A stretch of 64,000 nt of DNA from Pseudomonas gessardii. GTDB lineage: Bacteria; Pseudomonadota; Gammaproteobacteria; Pseudomonadales; Pseudomonadaceae. This document shows, in pieces, positions 19,197 to 27,464 of the stretch. Numbering within the stretch: the stretch's first letter is position 1; the number at the start of each line of letters is the position of its first letter. The DNA lies in assembly GCF_001983165.1 (NCBI RefSeq), contig NZ_MNPU01000009.1, positions 1 through 64,000 of the forward strand, given 5' to 3'. A program made the translations under genes and the position numbers. The notes beneath the pieces are model-generated. The model had not been told where the DNA came from. It did not search any database and saw only the letters and a program-made list of their open reading frames with translations.

Positions 19197-19970
19197 CCAG
19201 AGTTTGCGAGTGACCACCACGATGGGATTTCCAGAAGGGGATGGGACAGCGTCGGGCAACGTTATCTCAGCGCCCGCTCCCAGGCAACTGGGGATTAGCT
19301 GTCGCAGGTCATCAATGACCAGCGCCGGTGACTCTTCGGCAATCGGTCGGCCATGGTTGTAGCCGTAGCTCAGGGCCACGCACTGCACGCCCGCGGCTTT
19401 TGCGGCCAGCACATCGCTACGCGAATCGCCGATAAACAACGACTGGGAGGCCGGGATATTGGCCATTTTCATCACAAAGAACAGCGCCGCCGGATCGGGC
19501 TTTTTCTGCGGCAGGGTATCGCCGCCAATGATCCAGCGGAAATACCGGCCGATCTTCATCTGGTCCAGCAACGGTGCGACGAAGCGCTCCGGCTTGTTGG
19601 TGATCAGGGCCATTTCCACGCCCTGCTTGTGCAGCCACTTGAGGGTATCGCGCACGCCGGGGTAAACCACGGTCAGCTCGTGGCCGTCTTCGTAGGCGGC
19701 GTTGAACAGTTCCAGCGCGTGCTCGGCCTCCACCTCATCGACGCCTTCGGCATCGATGTGATTGGCCAGGGCCCGACGCACCAGCATGTGCACACCGTTG
19801 CCGACCCAGTCGCGCACCGGCTCGATGCCAACCGGTTTGCGCCCCAGCTTGAGCAACATGTGATCCACCGCAGCCGCCAGGTCCGGCACCGAATCGACCA
19901 GGGTGCCGTCCAGGTCGAACATCACCAGCCGCGGCAATTTACCGGGAAACAGTTGCTCAAAACCGCTCAT
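19152..19970 (-). CDS. gph: Phosphoglycolate phosphatase
   Basis: HAD-superfamily phosphatase that removes 2-phosphoglycolate. The 272-residue product shows motif [12 protein letters not shown] near residue 17, a Thr in [10 protein letters not shown], and acidic motif [12 protein letters not shown]. The catalytic fold ends around residue 237. The remaining tail of about 35 residues is unlike the enzyme and ends in [10 protein letters not shown], which is the trpE leader peptide sequence read in the same frame. The start overlaps the rpe stop by 4 bases (ATGA), so rpe-gph is translationally coupled. Confidence 0.92.
   Translation of the reverse strand: MSGFEQLFPGKLPRLVMFDLDGTLVDSVPDLAAAVDHMLLKLGRKPVGIEPVRDWVGNGVHMLVRRALANHIDAEGVDEVEAEHALELFNAAYEDGHELTVVYPGVRDTLKWLHKQGVEMALITNKPERFVAPLLDQMKIGRYFRWIIGGDTLPQKKPDPAALFFVMKMANIPASQSLFIGDSRSDVLAAKAAGVQCVALSYGYNHGRPIAEESPALVIDDLRQLIPSCLGAGAEITLPDAVPSPSGNPIVVVTRKLWMKVIKALARWRWRA
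19259..19287 (-). promoter_or_regulatory. Candidate trpE promoter inside gph
   Basis: Minus strand: TTGCCT (19282-19287), 17-base spacer, TAACGT (19259-19264). The predicted transcript starts about 55 bases before the leader peptide ATG. The region encodes the poorly conserved tail of Gph, compatible with a promoter being kept there. Confidence 0.5.
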
Positions 19971-20641
19971 GGACGCGCCAGCGCCAGTTCTGCACGCATG
20001 TTGCCGATCACGGCCTGGTAGTCAGGGGTGTTGAAGATCGCCGAGCCGGCGACGAAGGTATCGGCGCCCGCCGCCGCGATGTCGCGGATGTTGTGGACAT
20101 TGACCCCACCGTCGATCTCCAGGCGGATATCGCGGCCAGAGGCATCGATCAGCGCACGGGCTTCACGCAGCTTGTCGAGGGTGCCGGGGATGAACTTCTG
20201 CCCGCCAAAGCCTGGGTTGACGCTCATCAACAAGACCATGTCGACCTTGTCCATCACGTACTTGAGGGTGTCCAGCGGGGTCGCCGGGTTGAACACCAGG
20301 CCGGCCTTGCAGCCACCTTCGCGGATCAGTTGCAGGGAACGGTCGATATGCAGCGTGGCTTCCGGGTGGAAGGTGATGTAGGTCGCACCGGCCTCGATGA
20401 AGTCGCCAATGATGCGGTCCACCGGGCTGACCATCAGGTGCACATCGATGGGCGCGGTCACGCCGTACTTGCGCAGCGCCGCGCATACCATCGGGCCGAT
20501 GGTCAGGTTCGGCACATAGTGGTTGTCCATGACATCGAAGTGTACGAAGTCGGCACCGGCGGCCAACACGTTGTCCACTTCTTCACCCAGGCGGGCGAAG
20601 TCGGCGGAGAGGATCGATGGAGCAATAACGAAGGGCTGCAT
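19967..20641 (-). CDS. rpe: Ribulose-phosphate 3-epimerase
   Basis: Interconverts ribulose 5-phosphate and xylulose 5-phosphate in the pentose phosphate pathway. The 224-residue (beta/alpha)8 protein has the family segments [16 protein letters not shown] at the start, [12 protein letters not shown] near residue 35, VHLMV, and [13 protein letters not shown] near 140, with EIDGGVN near 176. The start at 20641 matches the usual N-terminus; the open frame to 20722 adds 27 residues without similarity. It is coupled to gph by a 4-base overlap. Confidence 0.96.
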   Translation of the reverse strand: MQPFVIAPSILSADFARLGEEVDNVLAAGADFVHFDVMDNHYVPNLTIGPMVCAALRKYGVTAPIDVHLMVSPVDRIIGDFIEAGATYITFHPEATLHIDRSLQLIREGGCKAGLVFNPATPLDTLKYVMDKVDMVLLMSVNPGFGGQKFIPGTLDKLREARALIDASGRDIRLEIDGGVNVHNIRDIAAAGADTFVAGSAIFNTPDYQAVIGNMRAELALARP

Positions 20642-20725
20642 GACGCACCTTTTCTGAGCTAAATCACGATGGCGCGCATTGTATACCTCATGCTTTGCTG
20701 CGCGCACCGTGACCTGACTCAATGG

Positions 20726-21874
20726 CTAGTAGGCAGCACGGTAGATTTTTTCGATATCCGCCGCGCTGAGCTTGCGTGGGTTGTTGCGCATCAGCCGCTC
20801 GATACCCGCCGCCTCTAGCGCCATGGCCGGGATCGCGTCCTCGGGCACGCCGAAGCTGCGCAGGCCGGATGGGATCTCCACTGCGGCACACAGTCGCGTC
20901 ATGGCCTCCACCGCCTGGTCGGCCGCCTCGTTGACGCTCAAGCCTGTGATATTCACCCCCATGGCCTGGGCGACATCCTGCATACGCTCGACACAGGCCA
21001 ACTTGTTCCAGTGCATCACATAGGGCAGCAGCAACGCATTGCCCACCCCATGGGCAATATTGAAACGCCCGCCCAACGGGTAGGCCAACGCATGCACCGC
21101 GCCCACCCCGGCATTGCCGAAGGCCATGCCGGCCATCAGGCTGGCAGTGGCCATATCGTCACGCGCCTGCAGGTTGGCCGGGTTGGCGTAGGCCTTGGGC
21201 AAGGCCTTGGCGATCAACTTGATCGCGCCAATGGCCAGGGCATCGGTGATCGGCGAGGCATTCAGGGACAGATAGGACTCGATGGCATGCACCAGGGCAT
21301 CCACGCCACTGGCCGCCGTGACACCACGCGGGCAGGTCAGGGTCATTTGCGGGCTGATCAGCGCAACATCCGGCAGCAGGTAGTCGCTGACGATGCCTTT
21401 TTTCAATTGCGCGGACTTGTCCGAGAGGATCGCCACATTGGTCACTTCCGAACCGGTGCCGGCCGTGGTCGGGATGGCGATCAGCGGCGGGCCCTTGCGC
21501 GGCACCTGGTCCACGCCAAACAGGTCCGCCAGGGCGCCGTGATAACCGGCATAGGCGGCGACGCTCTTGGCGATATCGATGGCGCTGCCACCGCCCAGGC
21601 CGATCAGGCCGTCATGCCCGCCGTCACGGTAGGCCTGCATGCAGTCTTCAACGATCGCGAGCTCCGGGTCGGGCAACACCCGGTCGAAGATCTCGTAGGG
21701 ACGATCGCCCAACTGCGCCAACGCCAGCTGCACCGTGCCAGACTTGATCAGCGCGGCATCGGTGACGATCAACGGGTTATCGATATCCAGCCGGGTCAGC
21801 TCGGCGGCCAACTGCTCGATGGCGCCTGGGCCGGTGAGCAATTTGTGGGCGATCTTGAATGAGGAGGTACTCAT
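20726..21874 (-). CDS. Iron-containing alcohol dehydrogenase
   Basis: Predicted group III (Fe-dependent) NAD(P) alcohol dehydrogenase, 382 residues, cytoplasmic. Cofactor motif GLGGGSAIDIAKSVA near residue 97 and the family signature GVGAVHALAYPLGGRFNIAHG, in which the Asp/His metal ligands lie in GVDALVHAIES and the two HA/HG histidines. A strong Shine-Dalgarno (GAGGAGG is visible as AATGAGGAGG in complement on the plus strand and is not on the coding strand, so I do not count it). The start at 21874 gives MSTSSFKIAHK. It resembles YiaY/L-threonine dehydrogenase-like enzymes but the substrate is unknown. It sits between agtD and rpe, a place where I recall no such gene in P. aeruginosa. Confidence 0.87.
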   Translation of the reverse strand: MSTSSFKIAHKLLTGPGAIEQLAAELTRLDIDNPLIVTDAALIKSGTVQLALAQLGDRPYEIFDRVLPDPELAIVEDCMQAYRDGGHDGLIGLGGGSAIDIAKSVAAYAGYHGALADLFGVDQVPRKGPPLIAIPTTAGTGSEVTNVAILSDKSAQLKKGIVSDYLLPDVALISPQMTLTCPRGVTAASGVDALVHAIESYLSLNASPITDALAIGAIKLIAKALPKAYANPANLQARDDMATASLMAGMAFGNAGVGAVHALAYPLGGRFNIAHGVGNALLLPYVMHWNKLACVERMQDVAQAMGVNITGLSVNEAADQAVEAMTRLCAAVEIPSGLRSFGVPEDAIPAMALEAAGIERLMRNNPRKLSAADIEKIYRAAY

Positions 21875-21977
21875 GTGCGCGGCCTCTTGTAAATTGTGGG
21901 GCTGGCACAAGAATAGCTGAGGGATAAGGGTTGTCTGCCATTGAGCGGCTGAATGGTCAGGTGTACACAGATATCCA

Positions 21978-22067
21978 TGTGGGAGCGGGCTTGCTCGCGA
22001 TGGCGGTGTATCAGCCAATGGATAGGCTGACTGATACACCGCCATCGCGAGCAAGCCCGCTCCCACA
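21978..22067. repeat. REPIN between the alcohol dehydrogenase gene and agtD
   Basis: Almost perfect inverted arms (GTGGGAGCGGGCTTGCTCGC and complement) around a spacer; the inner parts also pair, so the whole 90 bases can form one long hairpin. Confidence 0.93.
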
Positions 22068-22086
22068 TTTTGCTCTGCGCTTGGCT

Positions 22087-22914
22087 TTAAACCTGCGCCG
22101 TACGCAGTTTTTCGCTGCGCCCACGCAACCACTCCAGGGTCAGCAACAACACCACCGAGAAGGCGATCAGCAAGGTGGCCGCAGCGGCAATGGTCGGGCT
22201 GAGGTTTTCGCGGATGCCGCTGAACATCTGCCGAGGCAAGGTGGCCTGCTCGGGGCCGGCGAGAAACAGGGTCACCACCACCTCATCAAACGAGGTGGCA
22301 AAGGCAAACAGCGCCCCGGAAATCACCCCCGGCGCAATCAGCGGCAGCGTCACCCGGCGAAACGCGGTCAACGGCGACGCCCCCAGGCTGGCTGCGGCCC
22401 GCACCAGGTTATGGTTGAAGCCCTGCAAGGTCGCCGACACGGTAATGATCACAAAGGGCACGCCCAGCACCGCATGCACCACGATCAACGAAAAAAAGCT
22501 GTTGCCCAGCCCCAGCGGGGCGAAGAACAGGTAGCTCGCCACGCCGATAATCACTACCGGCACCACCATCGGCGAAATCACCAGGGCCATCACCAGCGCC
22601 TTGCCAGGAAAATGGCCACGGGTCAGGCCGATGGCCGCCAGCGTGCCAAACACCATCGCCAGTACGGTGGCCGCCGGCGCGACGATGATGCTGTTCTTCA
22701 AGGCCCGCATCCATTCCGCCGAGGCGAAGAAGTCCTGGTACCAATGCAGCGAAAACCCTTGCAGCGGGTACACCAGGAAACTCCCGGAGTTGAATGACAG
22801 CGGGATGATCACCAGCACTGGCAGGATCAGGAACAACAGGATCAAGCCGCAGAGGATCCGCAAGCTGTAGAACCACACCCGCTCGATGGGTGACCTATAA
22901 GGACTACTGGACAT
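22087..22914 (-). CDS. agtD: ABC transporter permease, PotC-like
   Basis: Inner-membrane permease of 275 residues with about six membrane helices and the ATPase-contacting EAA-type loop AAASLGASPLTAFRRVTLP near residue 175. It belongs to the polyamine/opine/PotC group. Its Shine-Dalgarno lies at the end of the preceding permease gene, 12 bases away, so both are co-translated. The gene name rests on matching order to the P. aeruginosa agtABCD operon (4-aminobutyrate and 5-aminovalerate uptake), which I recall at PA0603-PA0606 next to rpe and gph, as here. Confidence 0.82.
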   Translation of the reverse strand: MSSSPYRSPIERVWFYSLRILCGLILLFLILPVLVIIPLSFNSGSFLVYPLQGFSLHWYQDFFASAEWMRALKNSIIVAPAATVLAMVFGTLAAIGLTRGHFPGKALVMALVISPMVVPVVIIGVASYLFFAPLGLGNSFFSLIVVHAVLGVPFVIITVSATLQGFNHNLVRAAASLGASPLTAFRRVTLPLIAPGVISGALFAFATSFDEVVVTLFLAGPEQATLPRQMFSGIRENLSPTIAAAATLLIAFSVVLLLTLEWLRGRSEKLRTAQV

Positions 22915-22926
22915 TTCAGGCGCTCC

Positions 22927-24174
22927 TCAGCTCAGGCGCAGGCGGCTGGCGCCCACCAGCCAGTTGTAGATCAGGTACAGCACCACGGTCGCCAACAGCA
23001 GCAAGCCGCCCAGCGCGGTGGCCATGCCCCAGTTGATGCTGGTGTTGGTGTAGAACGCCACGAAGTAGCTGACCATCTGGTCGTTCGGGCTGCCCAGCAG
23101 GGCCGGGGTGAGGTAATAGCCAATCGCCAGAATAAACACCAACAGGCAACCGGCGCCGACGCCCGCGTAGGTCTGTGGGAAGTACACCCGCCAGAAACTG
23201 GCGAATGGATGACAACCCAAAGAGATCGCCGCACGCATATAGGTCGGTGAAATGCCCTTCATCACGCTGTAGATCGGCAGGATCATGAACGGCAACAGAA
23301 TATGCACCATGGAGATGTAGACCCCAAGCCGGTTGAACACCAACTCCAGGGGTTTATCGATGATGCCCAGGCCCATCAGCGCGCCGTTGATCAGCCCGCC
23401 GGACTGCAGCAACACAATCCACGCGGCCACGCGCACCAGTACCGAAGTCCAGAAGGGCAACAGCACCAGGATCATCAGCAGGTTACTTTGCCGCGCCGGC
23501 AGGTTGGCCAGCAGGTACGCCAGCGGATAGGCCAGCAGCAGGCAGCACACGGTAATCACCAGGCCCATCCAGAAGGTGCGGGCGAAGATATCGAGGTAGA
23601 TCGCCTGGTCCGGCGTGGCCGGGGCGACTTCGCCGAGGTCGTCGATCCGGTGATCGACCGCCGCCAGCAGGTAATACGGCGTCAGGTTGCTGGTGTTGCG
23701 CCGGATGGCCTGCCAGTACGCGGGGTCGCCCCAGCGCTCGTCGAGGTTTTCCAGCGCTTCTTTATAAGAGGCCGGCACTTCGCTAAACGGCAGCGCCCGC
23801 GCAGTTTTGGTCAACAGGCTGCGATAGCCCGCCAGTTCCATGTTCAGGCGCTTGGACAGGTCGCCCAAGGTCTGGTTTTTACGGGCTTCGCCCAGGTCCT
23901 CGCTGATAGCCTGATACACCAGCTCGTCGGGCAGGCCGCGACCATCCCAGGCGGTCACCGCCACCACGGTACGCGGCAGGCCGGCGACCACTTCCGGGTT
24001 ACCGACGCTTTTATAGAGCAGCGCAACGATGGGCACCAGGAACACCAGCAGCAAAAACACCACCAGTGGCGCAATCAACGCCTGGGCTTTCCAGCGGTTA
24101 AGCCGCTCGGCACGGGCCAGACGCTGTTTCAAGCTGGGGGTGGTGACCTCGTTCGAGGGAACGGCGATGGCCAT
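22927..24174 (-). CDS. agtC: ABC transporter permease, PotB-like, with large periplasmic insertion
   Basis: Inner-membrane permease of 415 residues, much longer than E. coli PotB (about 275-285). A first helix lies at about 33-55, followed by a hydrophilic stretch of roughly 145 residues (about 57-200) that should be periplasmic, then five helices with the EAA-type loop AAISLGCHPFASFWRVYFPQ near 325. The start gives MAIAVPSNEV. It pairs with AgtD to form the membrane channel. A REPIN separates it from the upstream binding-protein gene in the same operon. Confidence 0.82.
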   Translation of the reverse strand: MAIAVPSNEVTTPSLKQRLARAERLNRWKAQALIAPLVVFLLLVFLVPIVALLYKSVGNPEVVAGLPRTVVAVTAWDGRGLPDELVYQAISEDLGEARKNQTLGDLSKRLNMELAGYRSLLTKTARALPFSEVPASYKEALENLDERWGDPAYWQAIRRNTSNLTPYYLLAAVDHRIDDLGEVAPATPDQAIYLDIFARTFWMGLVITVCCLLLAYPLAYLLANLPARQSNLLMILVLLPFWTSVLVRVAAWIVLLQSGGLINGALMGLGIIDKPLELVFNRLGVYISMVHILLPFMILPIYSVMKGISPTYMRAAISLGCHPFASFWRVYFPQTYAGVGAGCLLVFILAIGYYLTPALLGSPNDQMVSYFVAFYTNTSINWGMATALGGLLLLATVVLYLIYNWLVGASRLRLS

Positions 24175-24222
24175 GGCAAACTCCGGAAAATCTACAGTTG
24201 GAACCCGTGTGAAAGGCCCCCT

Positions 24223-24310
24223 TGTGGGAGCCGGGCTTGCCCGCGATGGCAGCGCCTCGGTGTGTCAGGTGTACCGAGGTGATGCCATCGCAGGCAAGCC
24301 AGCTCCCACA
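24223..24310. repeat. REPIN inside the agt operon between agtB and agtC
   Basis: Inverted REP pair whose two arms differ: left GTGGGAGCCGGGCTTGCCCG, right complement of GTGGGAGCTGGCTTGCCTGC. It occupies the 157-base gap between the agtB stop and the agtC start. Confidence 0.9.
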
Positions 24311-24331
24311 GGGGTTAAGCGGTGGGGCTTG

Positions 24332-25372
24332 TTATTTGGCAGCCCAGGAATTGAAGCGCTGCTCCAACTGCTCGCCGTTATCCGCCCAGAAGCTCACATC
24401 GATCTGCACCTGGTTGGCGATGTTTTCCGGGGTGGTCGGCATATCCTTGAGGATGTCCTTGGCCAGCAGCGGCACAGCCTGGGTATTGGCCGGGCCGTAG
24501 GCGATGTTTTCCGAGTAGGTTTTCTGTTGTTGCGGGGCGACGGAGAAGGCGATGAATTTCTTCGCTGCCTCGGCGCGCTCCTTGCCGAGGCCCTTGGGGA
24601 TCGCCCAGGCATCGAAATCGTAGATGCCACCGTTCCACACCACTTTCAGGTTGCTCTCTTTTTGCACGGCGGCGATCCGGCCGTTGTAGGCCGAACTCAT
24701 CACCACATCGCCCGAGGCCAGGTACTGCGGCGGTTGTGCGCCGGCTTCCCACCACTGGATCGACGGCTTGAGCTCATCGAGTTTCTTGAAGGCGCGGTCC
24801 TGGCCATCTTTGCTGGCCAGCACTTTATAGACATCCTTGGGCGCCACACCGTCGGCCATCAGGGCAAATTCCAGGGTGTACTTGGCGCCTTTGCGCAGGC
24901 CACGCTTGCCCGGGAAGTTTTTGGTATCCCAGAAATCCACCCAACCGGTGGGCGCAGTCTTCAATTTGTCGGCGTTGTACGCCATCACCGTGGACCACAC
25001 GAAGAAACCCACGCCGCAAGGCTGGATCGCGCCTTTCACATAGTCATCGGGGTTGCCGAACAGCTTCGGGTCCAACGGCTCGAACATGTCTTCGTCACAG
25101 CCACGGGACAATTCCGGCGACTCGACCTCCACCAAGTCCCAGGACACGCTCTTGGTGTCGACCATGGCTTTGACCTTGGCCATCTCGCCGTTGTATTCAC
25201 CCGCGATGATCTTGCCGTTGCCCGCACTTTCCCACGGGGCATAGAAGGCCTTGACCTGGGCCGCCTTGTTCGCGCCGCCAAACGACACCACCGTCAGGTC
25301 CGGGCCGGCCATGACCTGTGAAGCACCTGCCAGGCCAATGGCCAGGGCGGTCAATTTCAGGGATCTCAACAT
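24332..25372 (-). CDS. agtB: Periplasmic substrate-binding protein of the agt ABC transporter
   Basis: Extracellular solute-binding protein of 346 residues, PotD/PotF family. It starts with a signal peptide (about 1-22, ending QVMAG as a Sec-type site) and shows VVSFGGANKAAQ, WDLVEVESPEL, and STVMAYNADKLK, typical of the family. Predicted to bind GABA, 5-aminovalerate or related amino compounds and feed AgtCD. A binding-protein gene is expected to need more transcript than the permeases; the downstream REPIN could protect the upstream part of the mRNA. Confidence 0.85.
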   Translation of the reverse strand: MLRSLKLTALAIGLAGASQVMAGPDLTVVSFGGANKAAQVKAFYAPWESAGNGKIIAGEYNGEMAKVKAMVDTKSVSWDLVEVESPELSRGCDEDMFEPLDPKLFGNPDDYVKGAIQPCGVGFFVWSTVMAYNADKLKTAPTGWVDFWDTKNFPGKRGLRKGAKYTLEFALMADGVAPKDVYKVLASKDGQDRAFKKLDELKPSIQWWEAGAQPPQYLASGDVVMSSAYNGRIAAVQKESNLKVVWNGGIYDFDAWAIPKGLGKERAEAAKKFIAFSVAPQQQKTYSENIAYGPANTQAVPLLAKDILKDMPTTPENIANQVQIDVSFWADNGEQLEQRFNSWAAK

Positions 25373-25418
25373 TTATTGTTCTCTCCACGTGCAGGGTTGG
25401 GTGAAGCCAAGGGGGCGA

Positions 25419-26531
25419 TCAATTCGCCTCTAGAAGTGGGTCGAGTGCGCGAACGTGCTCGACTTGCCAGCCAATCGGAACCACATCGCCGACCGTCAGC
25501 GCCGGGTCCAGCTCGGCGATCGGTTGTTTCACAAAGAAATCGGCCTTGCCGCAGACTTCCAGGCGCACGCGCACGTGGTCGCCCAGGTAGATAAATTCGG
25601 CCACCCGGCCCGAGAAGCGGTTGTTGCAGCTCTGGCTGGAACCGTTGAGGCTGACCCGCTCCGGGCGCACCGACAGGGTCACCGGGCCGCCGATCTGCCC
25701 GACATTCACCGCCAGCGCCTCGACCTTCTCGCCCCGCGCCAGCTCGACCACGCAACGCTCGCCGGTGTGGCTGTGCAGGCGGCCGTTAAGGCGGTTGTTC
25801 TCGCCGATGAAGTTGGCGACGAAGGTGTTTTTCGGCTCCTCATACAAGGTGCGCGGCGGGGCGATCTGCTGGATCTCGCCCTGGTGGAACACCGCCACCC
25901 GGTCGGACATAGTCAGGGCTTCACCCTGGTCGTGGGTCACGTAGACCACCGTCACACCGAGGCGCTGGTGCAGGTGCTTGATCTCCATCTGCATATGTTC
26001 ACGCAGCTGTTTATCGAGGGCGCCGAGGGGTTCGTCCATCAGTACCAGTTGCGGCTCGAACACCAGGGCGCGGGCCAGGGCCACCCGCTGCTGCTGGCCG
26101 CCGGAGAGTTGCGCCGGGTAGCGCTGGGCGAAGGCGTCGAGCTGGACCATGCTCAGCACGCGCTTGACCCGCTCGCTGACATCGGTCTTGCTCAAGCCGC
26201 GCACCGTCAGGGGGAACGCCAGGTTCTCGGCCACGGTCATGTGCGGGAACAGCGCATAGTTCTGGAACACCATGCCAATGTCGCGCTTGTGCGGCGGCAC
26301 ATTATTGATTGAGCGCCCGGCCAGCAGGATTTCCCCGGCGGTCGGCGTCTCAAAGCCGGCGAGCATCATCAGGCTGGTGGTCTTGCCCGAGCCGGACGGG
26401 CCCAGCAGGGTGAGGAATTCGCCCTTGCGGATGTCCAGGTTGAGGTCTTTGACGATCAGGTTCTCGCCGTCGTAGCTCTTCTGCACACCACGAAAGCTGA
26501 CCAGCACATCATTTGCATCCACCTCGCTCAT
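25419..26531 (-). CDS. agtA: ABC transporter ATP-binding protein
   Basis: Cytoplasmic ATPase of 370 residues, PotA/MalK type. Walker A GPSGSGKTTSLMML near residue 43, Q-loop MVFQNYALFPHMTV, ABC signature LSGGQQQRVALARAL near 140, Walker B PQLVLMDEPLGALD, and a C-terminal TOBE-like domain from about 290. It is first of agtABCD. The 225-base region upstream separates it from agtR and contains an inverted repeat that may be the AgtR operator. Confidence 0.9.
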   Translation of the reverse strand: MSEVDANDVLVSFRGVQKSYDGENLIVKDLNLDIRKGEFLTLLGPSGSGKTTSLMMLAGFETPTAGEILLAGRSINNVPPHKRDIGMVFQNYALFPHMTVAENLAFPLTVRGLSKTDVSERVKRVLSMVQLDAFAQRYPAQLSGGQQQRVALARALVFEPQLVLMDEPLGALDKQLREHMQMEIKHLHQRLGVTVVYVTHDQGEALTMSDRVAVFHQGEIQQIAPPRTLYEEPKNTFVANFIGENNRLNGRLHSHTGERCVVELARGEKVEALAVNVGQIGGPVTLSVRPERVSLNGSSQSCNNRFSGRVAEFIYLGDHVRVRLEVCGKADFFVKQPIAELDPALTVGDVVPIGWQVEHVRALDPLLEAN

Positions 26532-26640
26532 ACCCGCACCTTTGTGTTTTGGACTGCTGTGGCGCTAGCGTAGTCCAGGCGCAAGCCCCCGGAAATCGGG
26601 GCGCAGGAGAGATTGGCATCAGCCGGGTGGAAGGTTCGGG

Positions 26641-26656
26641 GTAGGGATTGCCCTAC
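26641..26656. promoter_or_regulatory. Candidate AgtR operator upstream of agtA
   Basis: Inverted repeat GTAGGG-ATTG-CCCTAC, 110 bases upstream of the agtA start in the agtR-agtA gap. Size and symmetry fit a dimeric LuxR/NarL-type response regulator. I saw no second copy in the window. A second hairpin, CCCCG-GAAAT-CGGGG, lies at 26587-26601; a clear -35/-10 pair for agtA is not evident. Confidence 0.35.
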
Positions 26657-26691
26657 ACGGATGGCGGGCTGGGGACAGTTGAGCGGCAAGC

Positions 26692-26712
26692 TTCAAGCCA
26701 CAAGCCGCAAGC
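26692..26712. repeat. Degenerate GCTTGAA-type short repeat
   Basis: Run of imperfect 7-base units (CAAGCTT, CAAGCCA, CAAGCCG) between agtR and the agtA upstream region. A related run in the other orientation occurs at 43397-43436. Confidence 0.5.
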
Positions 26713-26756
26713 ACGGGCTTCCCGGGGTTTGGGCGATGTCGCGAATAGATACGTCC

Positions 26757-27386
26757 CTACAGGAGTTTGTGCTCCAGCGCGTACTTCACCAGTTCCGCCA
26801 GGGAGGTGATGTTGAGCTTTTGCATCAAGCGCGCCTTGTGAGTGCTGATGGTCTTGCTGCTCAAGGCCAGTTGCTGAGCGATATCGTTCACGTTAGCCCC
26901 CTGGGCCAAACGCTCGAACACCGAGAACTCACGCTCGGACAACAGCGAGTGCAAGGGCCGGGCATCGGTGAGGCCGACTTCAAACACCATGCGGTCCGCC
27001 AGGTCCGGGTCGATATAGCGCCCGCCCGCGGCTACTTTGCGGATTGCCGTCAACAACAGCGCCGGGTCGCTGTCCTTGGTGGCATACCCTGCCGCGCCAA
27101 CCTTCAGCGCCCGGGCGGCCATTTGTGCCTCGTCATGCATCGACAACACCAGGATGGCCGGTGGATTGTTCAGCGCGCGGATCCGGGCAATGGCTTCCAG
27201 GCCATTGACCCCGGGCATGGAAATATCCAGCAACACCACCTCGCACGGAATATGGCGCAAGGCTTCCAACAGCTGTTCGCCGTTCCCCGCCTCGCCGACC
27301 ACCAGCAGGTCCTTGGCCAGGCCGATCAACTGCTTGATGCCTTCACGGACGATGGTGTGGTCTTCGGCTACCAATATGCGGATCAC
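26757..27386 (-). CDS. agtR: Response regulator AgtR, LuxR/NarL family
   Basis: DNA-binding response regulator of 209 residues. Receiver domain (1-120) with acidic pair in VAEDHT, phospho-acceptor Asp in VVLLDISMPG near 54, conserved Ser in LVLSMHDE and Lys in GYATKDSD; HTH domain (about 145-205) LSEREFSVFERLAQG and SSKTISTHKARLMQKL. It starts with GTG at 27386, with GAGAGGAAAG just upstream. A REP palindrome separates it from the sensor gene. It should control agtABCD in response to GABA/5-aminovalerate, by analogy with P. aeruginosa AgtSR. Confidence 0.88.
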   Translation of the reverse strand: MIRILVAEDHTIVREGIKQLIGLAKDLLVVGEAGNGEQLLEALRHIPCEVVLLDISMPGVNGLEAIARIRALNNPPAILVLSMHDEAQMAARALKVGAAGYATKDSDPALLLTAIRKVAAGGRYIDPDLADRMVFEVGLTDARPLHSLLSEREFSVFERLAQGANVNDIAQQLALSSKTISTHKARLMQKLNITSLAELVKYALEHKLL

Positions 27387-27432
27387 GGGACTTTCCTCTC
27401 TATATAGCGATTAAACGCCGACATTCAAAATA

Positions 27433-27456
27433 TGGGAGCGGGCAAGCCCGCTCCCA
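27433..27456. repeat. Single fused REP palindrome between agtS and agtR
   Basis: Perfect palindrome TGGGAGCGGGC-AA-GCCCGCTCCCA: two REP tips joined with almost no spacer, in the 78-base gap between agtS and agtR. Confidence 0.85.
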
Positions 27457-27464
27457 CAAGGGGT

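Noticed and set aside
12500..24310. Repeated GTGGGAGC units as a CRISPR array
   Set aside because: They are inverted pairs at scattered gene boundaries, not regular direct repeats with spacers; they are REPINs.
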